From Defluviitaleaceae bacterium (GTDB lineage: Bacteria; Bacillota; Clostridia; Lachnospirales; WQUN01): a DNA stretch of 64,000 nt. Where the stretch lies: assembly GCA_009781755.1 (NCBI GenBank), contig WQVD01000013.1:1-64000 (forward strand), given 5' to 3'. Positions within the stretch are counted from its first letter, which is position 1. The number at the start of each line of letters is the position of its first letter. The notes beneath the pieces are model-generated. The model was not told where the DNA came from and did no database searches. It was given only the letters and a program-made list of their open reading frames with translations. Shown one piece after another: positions 1 to 9,491 of this stretch. The position numbers and the translations under genes are program-made.

Positions 1-170
1 GACTCTTGATCGGCCGATCTTTTTGTTGAGTCGTAAGTCCGGTGGTAACGATTCGATCCGGAGGCATGTGTTGTACGGGATGCACGCAGGGACGTTTGCA
101 TACGTTTGTCATGAGAGCCGTGTTACATGTGCGGATGTCTAGGATACGCCGATGACTTGGATGCAGTATA
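1..170 (+). repeat. Dispersed ~170-bp element, copy 1
   Basis: Nearly identical to 35964-36131 from the outer GACTC/GAGTC hairpin to the shared 3' end GATGCAGTATA, beyond which the two copies diverge. The 5' end forms a nested hairpin: GACTC at 1-5 pairs with GAGTC at 28-32 and encloses the perfect palindrome GATCGGCCGATC followed by a T run. In the other copy that palindrome is CTCTGGCCAGAG, so the pairing is kept while the bases differ. The left border could extend beyond the window. Family not recognised; it may be a structured RNA or a non-autonomous mobile element. Confidence 0.8.
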
Positions 171-318
171 GCGCGGGGCGGGTGCCAAGTTCTAAGAAAA
201 AGGCTAAGGTTTTTGCCAGGACAACAAAAAAACCACAAATTAAGCAGATTTTGCACAATTCCAATCCACAAGCTATAGTACGCATCAACCCAAACCCAAC
301 AAAATTTAACGTAAAAAG

Positions 319-349
319 TTGCACGTAGCGCTTCATCGGCTTTTATACT
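319..349 (+). promoter_or_regulatory. Possible sigma-A promoter of the AraC-type regulator
   Basis: TTGCAC at 319-324 and TATACT at 344-349 are separated by 19 bases, longer than the ideal 17. The ribosome site AAAGGAGGG lies at 358-366, which would give a very short leader. The AT-rich stretch 171-318 before it contains only a doubtful minus-strand open frame that runs into the repeat; I see nothing else there. Confidence 0.4.
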
Positions 350-371
350 TTGGCACAAAGGAGGGACAAAA

Positions 372-1286
372 ATGGATTGGCTCACCCGCATGAACGCAGC
401 CATCGTCTACATCGAAGAAAACTTGGACGGCGACATTGATTATGAAGCCATGGCGAAGAAGGCGTGCTGTTCGTCGCACAATTTCACCCGTATGTTTTCG
501 TTCGTCACGGATGTTTCGCTGTCAGAATACATCCGCAGGCGCAGGCTAACGCGTGCCGCATACGACTTGCAAAACAGCGGCACCAAGGTCATCGATGTGG
601 CAGTGAAGTATGGCTACGATTCGCCCATATCTTTTGCACGGGCGTTCCAGCAACTGCACGGCGTTACCCCGTCCGAGGCGCGCAACGACGGCGCAACGCT
701 CAAGGCCTATCCCCAAATGTCCTTCCAAATTCAAATTAAAGGAGAAAAAGAAATGGATTATCGTATCGAAACCAAGGAAGCCTTCCAAATCTTCGGCATC
801 GAGCGCATTTGCAAGGACGAAGAAACGGAAATCGTCAACCCCGGAGACACCCATGAAATCGCCTTAGTGGACGACCAATGGGAAGAATGCTACGAAAACG
901 GCGAGTTTGATAAATTAAACAACGCCGCAGGCGAATTGCCACCGTTCGTAAACGGCAAAGTAAGCAAGGTACACGTCGCATTCGCGTACAAAAATACCAA
1001 GCCCGGCACTTTCGCCACCATGCTTTTCGCCTTCCGCGGCCCCGCCAGCAATATGGAAGGTTACACCGTAGCGGATATCCCCGCACACACGTGGGCTATC
1101 TTCCCGTCCGAAGTGCATCCCATGAACCAACAAGACGAGGTCGTTACCGCATTAAACAAGCGCATCTACACTGAATGGTTCCCTGCATCCAATTATGAAC
1201 CTGTAGGCGATTTGGAATTTGAACTATACGGCGGCGATGACCAAAACGGCTACATCGAAGTGTGGCTGCCGGTCAAAAAAATATAA
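372..1286 (+). CDS. AraC-family transcriptional regulator with C-terminal GyrI-like ligand domain
   Basis: A 304-residue protein. Residues about 8-105 are an AraC-type double helix-turn-helix with the typical recognition stretch (VIDVAVKYGYDSPISFARAF, then HGVTPSEAR). From about residue 128 to the end is a GyrI-like/SHV effector domain, known to bind amphipathic small molecules and drugs in the BmrR/Rob group. The start at 372 has a strong AAAGGAGGG site. A second well-placed site, AAAGGAG at 738-744, lies 8 bases before an in-frame ATG at 753, exactly at the domain boundary, so the ligand domain might also be made alone. Ligand and target genes are unknown; it stands alone and is closed by its own terminator. 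Confidence 0.9.
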   Translation: MDWLTRMNAAIVYIEENLDGDIDYEAMAKKACCSSHNFTRMFSFVTDVSLSEYIRRRRLTRAAYDLQNSGTKVIDVAVKYGYDSPISFARAFQQLHGVTPSEARNDGATLKAYPQMSFQIQIKGEKEMDYRIETKEAFQIFGIERICKDEETEIVNPGDTHEIALVDDQWEECYENGEFDKLNNAAGELPPFVNGKVSKVHVAFAYKNTKPGTFATMLFAFRGPASNMEGYTVADIPAHTWAIFPSEVHPMNQQDEVVTALNKRIYTEWFPASNYEPVGDLEFELYGGDDQNGYIEVWLPVKKI

Positions 1287-1297
1287 TTGCAACCAAT

Positions 1298-1334
1298 AAA
1301 AATTGCCTCGCATTTGTCGCGGAGCAATTTTTTT
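1298..1334 (+). terminator. Rho-independent terminator after the AraC-type gene
   Basis: AAAAATTGC pairs with GCAATTTTT across a CG-rich apex and runs into a T tract. Confidence 0.75.
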
Positions 1335-1452
1335 GGCGAAAAATTGGTTTAAAAATAAACTTTCTTATACTTATCATGCGTATATCTGTACATGCCGCTT
1401 TTTTTGATGTATTGTCTTTGTCGGCAAATTTTATACATAGGGTAGGTATTGC

Positions 1453-2244
1453 ATGACAGATATTTTTATTGTATCGCATCTATTGTCTTGGCAGCATTTT
1501 TCTATTCTTACTTTGGCGGTTTTGTATACAGTGGGGCTGTATTGGGCCTTGCGCAATCGGTCACAACAAGCGCAATCGCGGGTGTTATTAGGTCTTGCGG
1601 TTATTTGTGTGCTGTTGTTTGCTTGGCGCTGGCGGGTTCTTTTCACCGGGCAGGAGTTGGAACCCGGCGAATGGGGCGGTTTGTTGCCGCTCGAATTATG
1701 CAACATCGGCGCATTCGTGCTGCCTTTTACGGTGTATTTTAAGAAGCGGTTCTTGTTCGTGTTCTCATTTTTCCTCAATTTATTGGGGGCGGTATTAGCG
1801 CTTTTGTTGATCCCCGAAGCCATACACCAACGATTCTTCTTGCATCCGCAATTTTTGGACTTCTTTATCATCCATGTAAATTTAGTTGCCATCCCCTTTG
1901 CCATGGTGGCATGCGGTTGGTACAAGCTGCGCTTGAAGGACAGCGTGCTGGCAGTGACCATGTTCTACATCTTGGGCGCAATTTTATTGGTGATTAATTT
2001 ATTCTTGGCAGCGGTCAATTGGCCGGGTGATCATACCAACTACCTTTTTGTCATGGGGCCGCGTGATTTCCCCGTGCTGGATCAGCTTTTTAATTTGATA
2101 CCCATACCGCTATTGTACTTAGTGCCGCTGATACCGGTTTTCCTGCTTTACAGCATACTCGTATTAATGCCCATCGTAAAAAAAGGCGAATGGGGCGAGC
2201 AATTCGACGAAATGCTGCGCAGCTTCAAAACGCTGGGGTTCTAA
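1453..2244 (+). CDS. TIGR02206/YwaF-like integral membrane protein
   Basis: A 263-residue polytopic membrane protein with about seven hydrophobic segments. It carries the family hallmark LPLELCNIGAF near residue 76 and a GDHTNYLFV..P stretch late in the sequence, as in the YwaF (TIGR02206) family of low-GC Gram-positives. Function of the family is not established. The start ATG at 1453 has only a weak ribosome site (GGTAGG). Free-standing; no operon partner on either side, uvrA having its own promoter 16 bases downstream. Confidence 0.8.
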   Translation: MTDIFIVSHLLSWQHFSILTLAVLYTVGLYWALRNRSQQAQSRVLLGLAVICVLLFAWRWRVLFTGQELEPGEWGGLLPLELCNIGAFVLPFTVYFKKRFLFVFSFFLNLLGAVLALLLIPEAIHQRFFLHPQFLDFFIIHVNLVAIPFAMVACGWYKLRLKDSVLAVTMFYILGAILLVINLFLAAVNWPGDHTNYLFVMGPRDFPVLDQLFNLIPIPLLYLVPLIPVFLLYSILVLMPIVKKGEWGEQFDEMLRSFKTLGF

Positions 2245-2259
2245 TAAGAACAAATTTTC

Positions 2260-2288
2260 TTGCACATTTTCAATCCTTCCTATATAGT
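2260..2288 (+). promoter_or_regulatory. sigma-A promoter of uvrA
   Basis: TTGCAC at 2260-2265, 17-base spacer, TATAGT at 2283-2288. No convincing SOS (LexA) box was found around it, although uvrA is often in the SOS regulon. Confidence 0.6.
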
Positions 2289-2337
2289 ACGTTCGATTTT
2301 TTATTCGACTATATACCAAACAAAGGGGATTGTTTAA

Positions 2338-5160
2338 ATGGATCGCAACGTAATCACAATAAAAGGCGCACGCAGCCACAACCTCAAAAATATTGACTTA
2401 ACCCTACCACGAGACAAAATGATCGTATTCACCGGCCTGTCCGGTTCGGGCAAAACCAGCCTGGCCTTCGATACCATCTACGCCGAGGGCCAACGCCGTT
2501 ACGTCGAATCCCTCTCGGCTTATGCCCGTCAATTCTTAGGGCAAATGGAAAAGCCCGATGTAGATGTCATCGAGGGTCTCTCCCCCGCCATCTCCATCGA
2601 TCAAAAAACCACCAGCCAAAACCCGCGCTCCACCGTGGGCACCGTAACGGAAATTTACGACTACCTGCGCCTCTTGTACGCACGCGTGGGCATCCCCCAC
2701 TGCCCCGAATGCGGCAAAGTGGTAGCCAAACAAACCGTTGACCAAATCGTAGACCAAGTGTCCGGCTTGGCCGAAGGCACCCGCCTACAAGTCCTAGCGC
2801 CTGTAGTGCGCGCCCGCAAAGGCGAACACACCAAAGTGTTGGAAGACGCCCGCCGCAATGGCTACGTCCGCGCCCGCGTTAACGGAGAAACCTACGAACT
2901 GGGCGAAACCCCCACCCTAGACAAAAAGAAGAAGCACACCATAGAGATCGTTGTAGACCGCCTCGTCGTGCGCCCCGATATCCAACAACGCCTAAGCGAA
3001 TCGATTGAAGCGGCGATGGTACTAAGCGGCGGGTTAGTAATCTTTGCATTACCGGACTCCGACCTCGTATTCTCTGCGAATTTTGCGTGCGCGGATTGCG
3101 GCATATCGCTGACGGAAATCGAACCGCGGGCGTTTTCGTTTAACAACCCTGCCGGGGCATGCCCGGACTGTTCGGGGCTGGGTGTGAAGTTAATCTTCGA
3201 CCCGGAATTGCTGGTACCCAACGACGAATTATCGCTGGCGCAGGGAGCCATCACCGCCCCAGGTTGGAACGCCATCAAAGCCGAAAATTCCAGCGGCCGC
3301 GCCATTTTCGCCGCGCTAGCATCGGAATATGGCTTCGATTTGGACACGCCCTTCCGCGATTTAACACAAAAACACAAAGACATTGTCATGCTGGGCGCGG
3401 ACAAGTCGCTGCGCATCACTTACAAAGGGCAGGACGGCCAACAGCGTTCTTATCCCTACGACCATGAAGGCATCATGAACAACTTGTGGCGGCGCTACCG
3501 CGACACCAATTCCAGCTGGATGCGCATGGAATACGAAGCCCTCATGACACAAATCAAATGCCCCACGTGCAATGGCAAACGCCTGAAACCCGAGGTGTTG
3601 GCAGTCACAATCGCTGACACCAACATTGCGGGTATCACGGACATGACCATCAGCGATGTGCGGGCGTTTTTTCGTGCGTTGACACTGACCGACACGCAAC
3701 TCATCATTGCCGGCCCCATCTTGAAGGAAATCCACGCACGCACGGGGTTTCTCATGGATGTAGGGCTGGATTATTTGACGCTGGCACGGTCGGCGGGGTC
3801 ATTGTCAGGCGGCGAAGCGCAACGCATCCGCTTGGCTACGCAAATCGGCTCCGGGTTGGTGGGCGTGGTGTATATCTTGGACGAGCCGTCCATCGGCCTG
3901 CACCAACGCGACAACGCCCGCTTGCTCAAGACCCTGCGCCACCTCACGGACATCGGCAACACGCTCATCATCGTGGAGCATGACAACGACACCATGGAAG
4001 CCGCCGATTATATCGTGGACATCGGCCCCCGCGCGGGGGTGCATGGCGGCCAAGTCGTATACGCAGGCACCGTCAAAGGCCTGCTCAAATGCAAAGAGAG
4101 CATCACCGGCCAATACCTGTCCGGCAAATTACACATCGATACGCCTACAACGCGCCGCCCCACCAACGGCAAATTCCTACACATCACCGGCGCTGCAGAA
4201 AACAACCTCAAAAATATCGACGTGCAGATTCCCATCGCCCTGTGGACGTGCATCACGGGCGTATCCGGCTCAGGCAAGTCATCGCTCATCAACGAAATCA
4301 TGTACAAGCGCCTATCCCGCGATCTTAATCGCGCCCGCGTCAAACCCGGAAAACACACCGACATCACGGGCTTGCAGCACCTCGACAAGGTCATCAACAT
4401 CGACCAGAGTCCTATCGGGCGCACCCCGCGTTCCAACCCCGCCACGTACACGGGGCTCTTCGACCTCGTGCGCGATGTGTTCGCCCAGACCCCCGAAGCC
4501 AAAATCCGTGGGTATCAAAAAGGCCGCTTCTCATTTAACGTGAAAGGCGGCCGATGCGAAGCTTGCGCAGGCGATGGCATCATCAAAATTGAAATGCACT
4601 TCTTGCCCGACGTGTACGTCCCCTGCGAAGTCTGCCACGGCAAGCGATACAACCGCGAAACACTGGAGGTCAAATACAAGGGCAAAACCATCGCCGAGGT
4701 GTTGGACTTGACCGTCGAGGACGCGCTGACGTTCTTTGATGCCCTACCTCGCCTGCGCGAGAAATTGCAAACCCTGTACGACGTAGGGCTGTCCTACGTC
4801 AAGCTGGGGCAATCTTCCACCACCCTGTCCGGCGGCGAAGCGCAGCGCGTCAAGCTAGCCACGGAATTATCCCGCCGCGCCACGGGCAAAACATTATATG
4901 TACTGGACGAGCCTACCACCGGCCTACACGCCGCCGACGTACACAAACTCATCGGCATCTTGCAAAAGCTGACCGACTGGGGCAACACGGTCGTCGTCAT
5001 TGAGCATAACCTTGATATGATCAAAACCGCCGATTACATCATCGACTTAGGCCCCGAAGGCGGCAACGCAGGCGGGCAGCTGCTAGTTTGCGGCACCCCT
5101 GAAGAAATCGCCGCGTGCAAAGAATCGCATACCGGGCAGTTCCTGGCACAAATTTTATAA
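2338..5160 (+). CDS. uvrA: Excinuclease ABC subunit A
   Basis: A full-length 940-residue UvrA, the damage-recognition ATPase of nucleotide excision repair, acting with UvrB in the cytoplasm. Two ABC ATPase modules are visible: the first Walker A is [14 protein letters not shown] near residue 32 and the second [11 protein letters not shown] near 640; both signature loops read LSGGEAQR. Zinc-binding CxxC pairs occur in the first module (CPEC, then CADC/CPDC around residue 250-280) and in the second (CEAC and CEVC around 740-765). Ribosome site AAAGGGG precedes ATG 2338. The last six bases overlap convergently with the end of traX on the other strand. No uvrB or uvrC in the window. Confidence 0.98.
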   Translation: MDRNVITIKGARSHNLKNIDLTLPRDKMIVFTGLSGSGKTSLAFDTIYAEGQRRYVESLSAYARQFLGQMEKPDVDVIEGLSPAISIDQKTTSQNPRSTVGTVTEIYDYLRLLYARVGIPHCPECGKVVAKQTVDQIVDQVSGLAEGTRLQVLAPVVRARKGEHTKVLEDARRNGYVRARVNGETYELGETPTLDKKKKHTIEIVVDRLVVRPDIQQRLSESIEAAMVLSGGLVIFALPDSDLVFSANFACADCGISLTEIEPRAFSFNNPAGACPDCSGLGVKLIFDPELLVPNDELSLAQGAITAPGWNAIKAENSSGRAIFAALASEYGFDLDTPFRDLTQKHKDIVMLGADKSLRITYKGQDGQQRSYPYDHEGIMNNLWRRYRDTNSSWMRMEYEALMTQIKCPTCNGKRLKPEVLAVTIADTNIAGITDMTISDVRAFFRALTLTDTQLIIAGPILKEIHARTGFLMDVGLDYLTLARSAGSLSGGEAQRIRLATQIGSGLVGVVYILDEPSIGLHQRDNARLLKTLRHLTDIGNTLIIVEHDNDTMEAADYIVDIGPRAGVHGGQVVYAGTVKGLLKCKESITGQYLSGKLHIDTPTTRRPTNGKFLHITGAAENNLKNIDVQIPIALWTCITGVSGSGKSSLINEIMYKRLSRDLNRARVKPGKHTDITGLQHLDKVINIDQSPIGRTPRSNPATYTGLFDLVRDVFAQTPEAKIRGYQKGRFSFNVKGGRCEACAGDGIIKIEMHFLPDVYVPCEVCHGKRYNRETLEVKYKGKTIAEVLDLTVEDALTFFDALPRLREKLQTLYDVGLSYVKLGQSSTTLSGGEAQRVKLATELSRRATGKTLYVLDEPTTGLHAADVHKLIGILQKLTDWGNTVVVIEHNLDMIKTADYIIDLGPEGGNAGGQLLVCGTPEEIAACKESHTGQFLAQIL

Positions 5161-5913
5161 AACGCCAACCAACCCCACCAACCCCGCAATGTGTGCGGGA
5201 TAAAACGCATAAAACAACCACTTCAAGCGCGGGCCGTCGGGTCCGCGTTTTTTATTGTACCGCGCGGCCAGCGGCACGGCCAAACACGTTGCAATCACCA
5301 TTGCCAAGCTGATCAACGGGTATTGTAATACGTACCCCCGCACCATGTTCACAAACAATTGCAACCACAACAACAGGCAAAAAACGAACATCGTCTTGAG
5401 CCGCCAGTCCTCGCGCACCACGTACATAACAAAGATAAACGCCACGCCAATTTCCCCGTAATCGGATCCCAAGAATGCCGCCAACACACAGCACAAAATA
5501 ACCGCAAACACCGCGGACGCCGTACTGTGCCATCGCTCCTTTATGTAATCAAACACCGTAATCGCCGCGCCCCCCAAGAGCAACGTGTAAAAAATATTTG
5601 TGTTATTGAGAAAATCCACGCCGCGCAAACCCACTGCGTCATTAAAAGCCAAATCAAAAAACGGCTCGCTCGCCACCGCGAAAATCGCCAGCCGCAACAA
5701 AAACTTCCCCCGCGAGCGCGTATGCCGAAAACCCTCCGCCAACAAAAATACAAATAATGGGAACGCCAACCGCCCCGCCACGCGCAACCACGGCGAAAAA
5801 ACATCCGGGAAAACCACCTGCATGTGGTCGAGTAGCATGGTGACAATGGCGATCATTTTCAAATGGAACGCCGTAAAGCCATCTGCCACCACCGCTTGCA
5901 TCCGCTTCATCAT
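5155..5913 (-). CDS. TraX family membrane protein
   Basis: A 252-residue membrane protein of the TraX family (PF05857). The characteristic N-terminal pattern is present: [17 protein letters not shown], then [20 protein letters not shown], followed by several more hydrophobic helices. TraX was named for pilin acetylation on the F plasmid, but chromosomal Firmicute homologues are of unknown role. Its start overlaps the rsmA stop (ATGA), so it is translationally coupled to rsmA, and its end overlaps the end of uvrA. Nothing suggests a conjugative element here. Confidence 0.85.
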   Translation of the reverse strand: MMKRMQAVVADGFTAFHLKMIAIVTMLLDHMQVVFPDVFSPWLRVAGRLAFPLFVFLLAEGFRHTRSRGKFLLRLAIFAVASEPFFDLAFNDAVGLRGVDFLNNTNIFYTLLLGGAAITVFDYIKERWHSTASAVFAVILCCVLAAFLGSDYGEIGVAFIFVMYVVREDWRLKTMFVFCLLLWLQLFVNMVRGYVLQYPLISLAMVIATCLAVPLAARYNKKRGPDGPRLKWLFYAFYPAHIAGLVGLVGVL

Positions 5914-6809
5914 GATTTGGCTGCGATGGACGAATTTCCAGTTGCCGCGCCCTGTGTCACGGCCTCCGCCACAGCGGCGAATTGGTAGATGTCCAGCGCT
6001 TCACCGCGCACGTCCGCGCGCAAGCCGCATGCGACCAATGCGGCCGCCAAGCCAGTCTTGCCACTTTCGACATCCCCACCGCCGTCCTTCGCGGTGAATC
6101 CCGCCGCGTGCAGCGCGTTCACCAGCGTTTTACGCCGCGTGGCGAAGGCCGCTGCTATCACCGCGAATAGCTTCTCCTTCTCCACCTCCACCGGCGGCTG
6201 TGGCAACGCCCGCAGGCATATTACCGCCGAAACCACCTCCGGCCGCGGCAAGAACGACCGCGATGGCACAATCGCCACCATTTCCGCCGTTGCGTGATAC
6301 TGCACTGCCAGCGTCAACGAGCCGTAAGCCTTCGTACCCGGCTTGGCGCTCATCCGCTCCGCCACTTCTTTCTGTATCATCACCGTAATCGACGCGAACC
6401 CTAACCCCGATTCCAACAACCGCATAATCACCGGCGTTGTGATATAGTAAGGCAAATTCGCCACGACTTTTGCTACCTTATGGCGAAACGGCGCAAGCAC
6501 GGCTTCTAAATCAATCTTCAAAACATCACCGCGCACCAGCGTAAATTGGCCGCTGGCCGCCTGTGCAGAAAACTCCGCCGCCAAAATATCGCCCAGCCAT
6601 TTGTCCAACTCAATCGCCACCACGTTGCCCGCGTGCGCCAACAATCCTTGCGTCAACGCGCCCAACCCTGGCCCGATTTCCAACACACAATCATCGGTGC
6701 TTGGCGCAGCCGCAGCAATGATTTTAGTCAAAACATGGCCGTCCGTAAGAAAATTCTGCCCCCATTTCTTGCGCGGGGAAAGGCCGTGCCGTGCCAATAA
6801 GTCGCGCAC
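5910..6809 (-). CDS. rsmA: 16S rRNA (A1518/A1519) dimethyltransferase
   Basis: Class I SAM methyltransferase of the KsgA/RsmA family that dimethylates two adenosines near the 3' end of 16S rRNA during small-subunit maturation. Visible are KKWGQNFLTD, the SAM loop EIGPGLGALT and the catalytic NLPYYITTP. The coordinate uses the first conventional start, GTG at 6809, but this has no ribosome site and lacks about 11 residues of the usual N terminus. The frame stays open upstream, with a promoter at 6875-6903 and a clear GAAAGGAAG site at 6857-6849 placed 8 bases before an ATC codon at 6842 (and 2 bases before ATT 6848). The true start is probably there, on a rare codon. Coupled downstream to traX. 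Confidence 0.95.
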   Translation of the reverse strand: MRDLLARHGLSPRKKWGQNFLTDGHVLTKIIAAAAPSTDDCVLEIGPGLGALTQGLLAHAGNVVAIELDKWLGDILAAEFSAQAASGQFTLVRGDVLKIDLEAVLAPFRHKVAKVVANLPYYITTPVIMRLLESGLGFASITVMIQKEVAERMSAKPGTKAYGSLTLAVQYHATAEMVAIVPSRSFLPRPEVVSAVICLRALPQPPVEVEKEKLFAVIAAAFATRRKTLVNALHAAGFTAKDGGGDVESGKTGLAAALVACGLRADVRGEALDIYQFAAVAEAVTQGAATGNSSIAAKS

Positions 6810-6874
6810 GGTGGCGGTAGAGAGAAGTTCGGGGTTTGTGATGGGAATCTTCCTTTCGGGGTGTGAGTTGCGTA

Positions 6875-6903
6875 AGTATATATTGTGAGCGGTTAAAAGA
6901 CAA
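6875..6903 (-). promoter_or_regulatory. sigma-A promoter of rsmA-traX
   Basis: On the minus strand TTGTCT (6903-6898), 17-base spacer, TATACT (6880-6875). It would start transcripts near 6868, just ahead of the ribosome site at 6857-6849. Confidence 0.65.
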
Positions 6904-6922
6904 AGCGTGCGGCCGGGTGACC

Positions 6923-6984
6923 AAAACCCTGGGGACGCTGCCCCAGACCCCGCAAGGGGACGGCAAGCGTCCCCTTGACCCCTT
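6923..6984 (+). repeat. GC-rich intergenic repeat, copy a
   Basis: Reads AAAACCCTGGGGACGCTGCC at its start, then a hairpin of GGGGACG...CGTCCCC type. Same family as 16930-16996 and 31572-31672, and inverted relative to 7091-7192. Together with its neighbour it brackets the palindrome at 7036-7060, filling the gap between rsmA and the DUF445 gene. Confidence 0.75.
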
Positions 6985-7035
6985 ATGTGCTACCGCAACG
7001 CAATCATGGCTATGCGTATATAAGAGAAGAAACCC

Positions 7036-7060
7036 AGTTGGTGGCAATTTGCCACCAACT
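7036..7060. repeat. GTTGGTGGCAA palindrome, copy 1
   Basis: Perfect inverted repeat AGTTGGTGGCAA-T-TTGCCACCAACT. One of five related palindromes in the window (others at 17032, 27689, 42009 and 56065). Not followed by a T run here, so not a terminator at this site. Confidence 0.75.
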
Positions 7061-7090
7061 GAAACCCGCACCAGCCATGAACCAACCCAC

Positions 7091-7192
7091 GCGAAGCATA
7101 ACGCGGGTCGAGGGGAACGCTTCCCCACGCGGGTCTGATGCCGGCTAAAGCCTTATTTGGCAGCGCCCAGGGTTTTAATCTTTTGACCTTAG
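7091..7192 (-). repeat. GC-rich intergenic repeat, copy b (inverted)
   Basis: Reverse orientation copy of the 31572-31672 element, from GCGAAGC through GGCAGCGCCCAGGGTTTT to CTTTTGACCTTAG. It differs by about 23 extra bases between the GCGGGTC and GGCAGCGCCC blocks. Confidence 0.7.
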
Positions 7193-7231
7193 CACCGACC
7201 TTAACACCCCCACACACAAAAGGAGCTCCCC

Positions 7232-8107
7232 ATGCTAACCTACATCATCCCACCCTTGCTTGGCGCTATCGTCGCGCTGGGCACCAACTGGATCGCCATT
7301 GTTATGCTGTTTCGCCCGCACCGCGAATGGCGTGTTTTCGGCCTGCGGGTACCGTTCACGCCCGGACTTATCCCGCGCGAGCAAGGCAACCTTGGGCGCA
7401 AAATGGGCGAGGCGATTGAAAAGCATTTGCTGACGCCAGAAGTGCTGGTGGGTACGTTGGCCGATCCATCGCGGTGGCCGCTGCCGGATATGACGCTGGG
7501 GCAAGCGTTGGATATTTACGGCGGAAAAGCCGCAAAAAGTGTCAATGAAAAAGCCAAGGCTGCGGTGGACAAGCTGCTGCCGCAGGCTTCGGATTTTGTT
7601 GCTAATTTACACGATCGCTTCCCCTATGCGGACGAGAAACTGGCCGACTTGACGCGGCACATTACCGACCAATCAATGAACAAGATTGCTTCGATATTCG
7701 TGAAGAAAGATAAAATGTACCCGCGGCTCAAAGAATGGCTAGTGGGTTACTTGGCGAACGAGGAAAACCGCGATCTGCTGCGCGCGCGGCTGCACGAAGC
7801 CATCGACCAATACAGCGCCTCCACCCCCGCCAATGACATGCACGAGAAAATCTTGAACACGCACTTCAACCAATTATTCGCGCTGCTGCCGCTGGAGAAA
7901 ATATTAACCATGGCAGCCACGTTCATCGCCAAGCACCTACCCATCGCGCAGATGGTCGAGCAGAAAATGGCCACCTACGACGTGGCCGAAGCCGAAGAGA
8001 TGATTTTATCGGTGGTTGGGCGCGAGTTGCGGATAATCGTACTGCTGGGCGGTGTATTCGGGTTTTTGATTGGCTTACTTTCGATTATTCCACTCGCAAG
8101 CGGTTGA
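7232..8107 (+). CDS. DUF445 family membrane-associated protein (YheB-like)
   Basis: A 291-residue DUF445 protein. The N-terminal hydrophobic segment followed by ALGTNWIAIVMLFRPHREWR and VPFTPGLIPREQGNLGRKMG is diagnostic of the family. A second hydrophobic helix (IIVLLGGVFGFLIGLLSIIP) lies at the very C terminus, so the protein is anchored at both ends with a helical middle. Bacillus YheB belongs here; the biochemical role is unknown. AAAGGAGCT lies 6 bases before the ATG. Followed by a terminator, so probably monocistronic. Confidence 0.88.
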   Translation: MLTYIIPPLLGAIVALGTNWIAIVMLFRPHREWRVFGLRVPFTPGLIPREQGNLGRKMGEAIEKHLLTPEVLVGTLADPSRWPLPDMTLGQALDIYGGKAAKSVNEKAKAAVDKLLPQASDFVANLHDRFPYADEKLADLTRHITDQSMNKIASIFVKKDKMYPRLKEWLVGYLANEENRDLLRARLHEAIDQYSASTPANDMHEKILNTHFNQLFALLPLEKILTMAATFIAKHLPIAQMVEQKMATYDVAEAEEMILSVVGRELRIIVLLGGVFGFLIGLLSIIPLASG

Positions 8108-8219
8108 TTTCGTCATAATGACGAATACCGGTACGCACATTTTTATTTTTTTCACGCTTAGACAAGCCACGCAAGCAGCAAGGTATACAAAAAATTCCAC
8201 GTGAATATACATCATGCAC

Positions 8220-8248
8220 AAGCGGCGCAAGTTATGCGCCGTTTTTTT
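8220..8248 (+). terminator. Terminator after the DUF445 gene
   Basis: GGCGCAAGTTATGCGCC stem-loop followed by seven T residues. Confidence 0.8.
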
Positions 8249-8293
8249 GTGCATTTTTTTGCCCCAATGTTACACAATCGTTACACCCCCCAC

Positions 8294-8322
8294 TAGACAA
8301 CAACCAAAACCCTCGCTACAAT
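8294..8322 (+). promoter_or_regulatory. sigma-A promoter of the oligopeptide transporter operon
   Basis: TAGACA at 8294-8299, 17-base spacer, TACAAT at 8317-8322. It leaves a leader of about 165 bases before the first ATG. Confidence 0.5.
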
Positions 8323-8496
8323 GCGCGGAAATATCCAATTGGCCTCGTGCTGTGTCGGGGCGGGTTCCATTACGAATCATTGGGAACGTGTTACGTTATG
8401 TATAGCGGACGCAGGAATGTAAGCAACTACAGTTGCCCAAATTTCCCGGTGATTTGTACAAAATGGAATACTCTAAGAGTTAGGTTGGTGTCAACC
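8323..8496 (+). promoter_or_regulatory. Long leader of the oligopeptide transporter operon with three small hairpins
   Basis: No gene here. The leader holds GCAACTACAGTTGC (8422-8435), ACTCTAAGAGT (8470-8480) and GGTTGGTGTCAACC (8483-8496). The last stem abuts the ATG at 8497 and contains the only purine-rich stretch that could act as a ribosome site, so it could limit initiation. No known riboswitch was recognised. Confidence 0.35.
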
Positions 8497-9489
8497 ATGA
8501 CGCAGGAATACTTACTACAGGTAAGGAATTTACGTACCTCTTTCCGGATTGCCGGTACATACCATGCCGCTGTTGACGGCGTGAATCTGGACGTCAGTAA
8601 AAACGAAGTCCTCGCCTTGGTGGGCGAATCTGGCTGTGGCAAGTCTGCCATGGCGCTCTCTTTGACCCGTTTGCACAACATGAACTACACTTCTATTGAA
8701 GGCGAAATCTTTTTCAATGGCAATGATTTACTTTCCATGACCCTGCCCGAGTTAAACAAGGTGCGGGGCGGTCGTATTGGCATGATTTTTCAGGATTCAT
8801 TGACGGCGATGAATCCTCTTTCGCGTGTCGGCGCGCAAATTGAAGAGGTGCTGACTTATCACACGCAACTGTCCATGAGCGAGAAAAAGGAACGTGCGCT
8901 GGAATTGTTAAACAAAGTGGGCATCTTCAACCCCGCGCTTACTTATAACCAATTCCCGCACGAATTGTCCGGCGGTATGCGCCAACGCGCCATGATCGCC
9001 ACGGCCATCGCTTGCTCGCCCGACCTCATCATCGCGGACGAACCTACAACCGCGCTAGACGTTACCATTCAAGCACAAATCTTGGATCTACTGGACGATT
9101 TGCGCATGAACACCGGCGGCAGCATGATTCTCATCACCCATGACTTGGGCGTGGTGGCAGACATCGCCGATCGCGTAGCCGTCATGTACGCCGGTCAAAT
9201 CGTAGAAATCGCTACCGTCTACGACCTTTTTGAAAATCCGCTTCATCCTTATACGCGTTCGCTCATGCACTCCATGCCCAGCGCACTGTCCGAAGAGGCA
9301 CGGCTGCATACCATCCAAGGCATCGTGCCCAGCTTGCAAAACTTGCCGCGCACGGGTTGCCGCTTTGCCGAACGTATCCCTTGGCACCCCGCCACCATGC
9401 ACGAGGCCGAACCCACATACCACGAAGTAACACCCGGCCACTTTGTACTGTGCAACTGCTACAAAACATTTAATTTGGGGGGTGCGTAA
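8497..9489 (+). CDS. Oligopeptide/dipeptide ABC transporter ATPase, OppD/DppD type
   Basis: A 330-residue ABC ATPase that powers peptide import. Walker [13 protein letters not shown] loop [12 protein letters not shown], signature [12 protein letters not shown] and Walker [13 protein letters not shown] are intact, followed by the H-loop TTHD-type ITHDLGVV. The C-terminal oligopeptide-binding extension begins GCRFAERIP but lacks the later cysteine usual in OppD. The open frame extends to 8347, but homology starts at [16 protein letters not shown], hence ATG 8497. First gene of a five-gene operon; two bases separate it from the next ATPase. Confidence 0.93.
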   Translation: MTQEYLLQVRNLRTSFRIAGTYHAAVDGVNLDVSKNEVLALVGESGCGKSAMALSLTRLHNMNYTSIEGEIFFNGNDLLSMTLPELNKVRGGRIGMIFQDSLTAMNPLSRVGAQIEEVLTYHTQLSMSEKKERALELLNKVGIFNPALTYNQFPHELSGGMRQRAMIATAIACSPDLIIADEPTTALDVTIQAQILDLLDDLRMNTGGSMILITHDLGVVADIADRVAVMYAGQIVEIATVYDLFENPLHPYTRSLMHSMPSALSEEARLHTIQGIVPSLQNLPRTGCRFAERIPWHPATMHEAEPTYHEVTPGHFVLCNCYKTFNLGGA

Positions 9490-9491
9490 CC

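Noticed and set aside
45-75. tRNA-like GGTAACGATTCGATCC resembling a T arm
   Set aside because: No acceptor, D or anticodon arms could be drawn, and the stretch is inside the repeat.
139-336. Minus-strand frame of 65 residues with a hydrophobic N terminus
   Set aside because: No ribosome site, and its last codons lie in the ~170-bp repeat; the same peptide tail appears at the second copy in an unrelated frame.
2245-2337. LexA-type SOS box ahead of uvrA
   Set aside because: No GAAC-N4-GTTC match was found in the promoter.
2536-3735. Long minus-strand frames inside uvrA
   Set aside because: Overlap a certain gene, no ribosome sites, low-complexity composition typical of antisense shadows.
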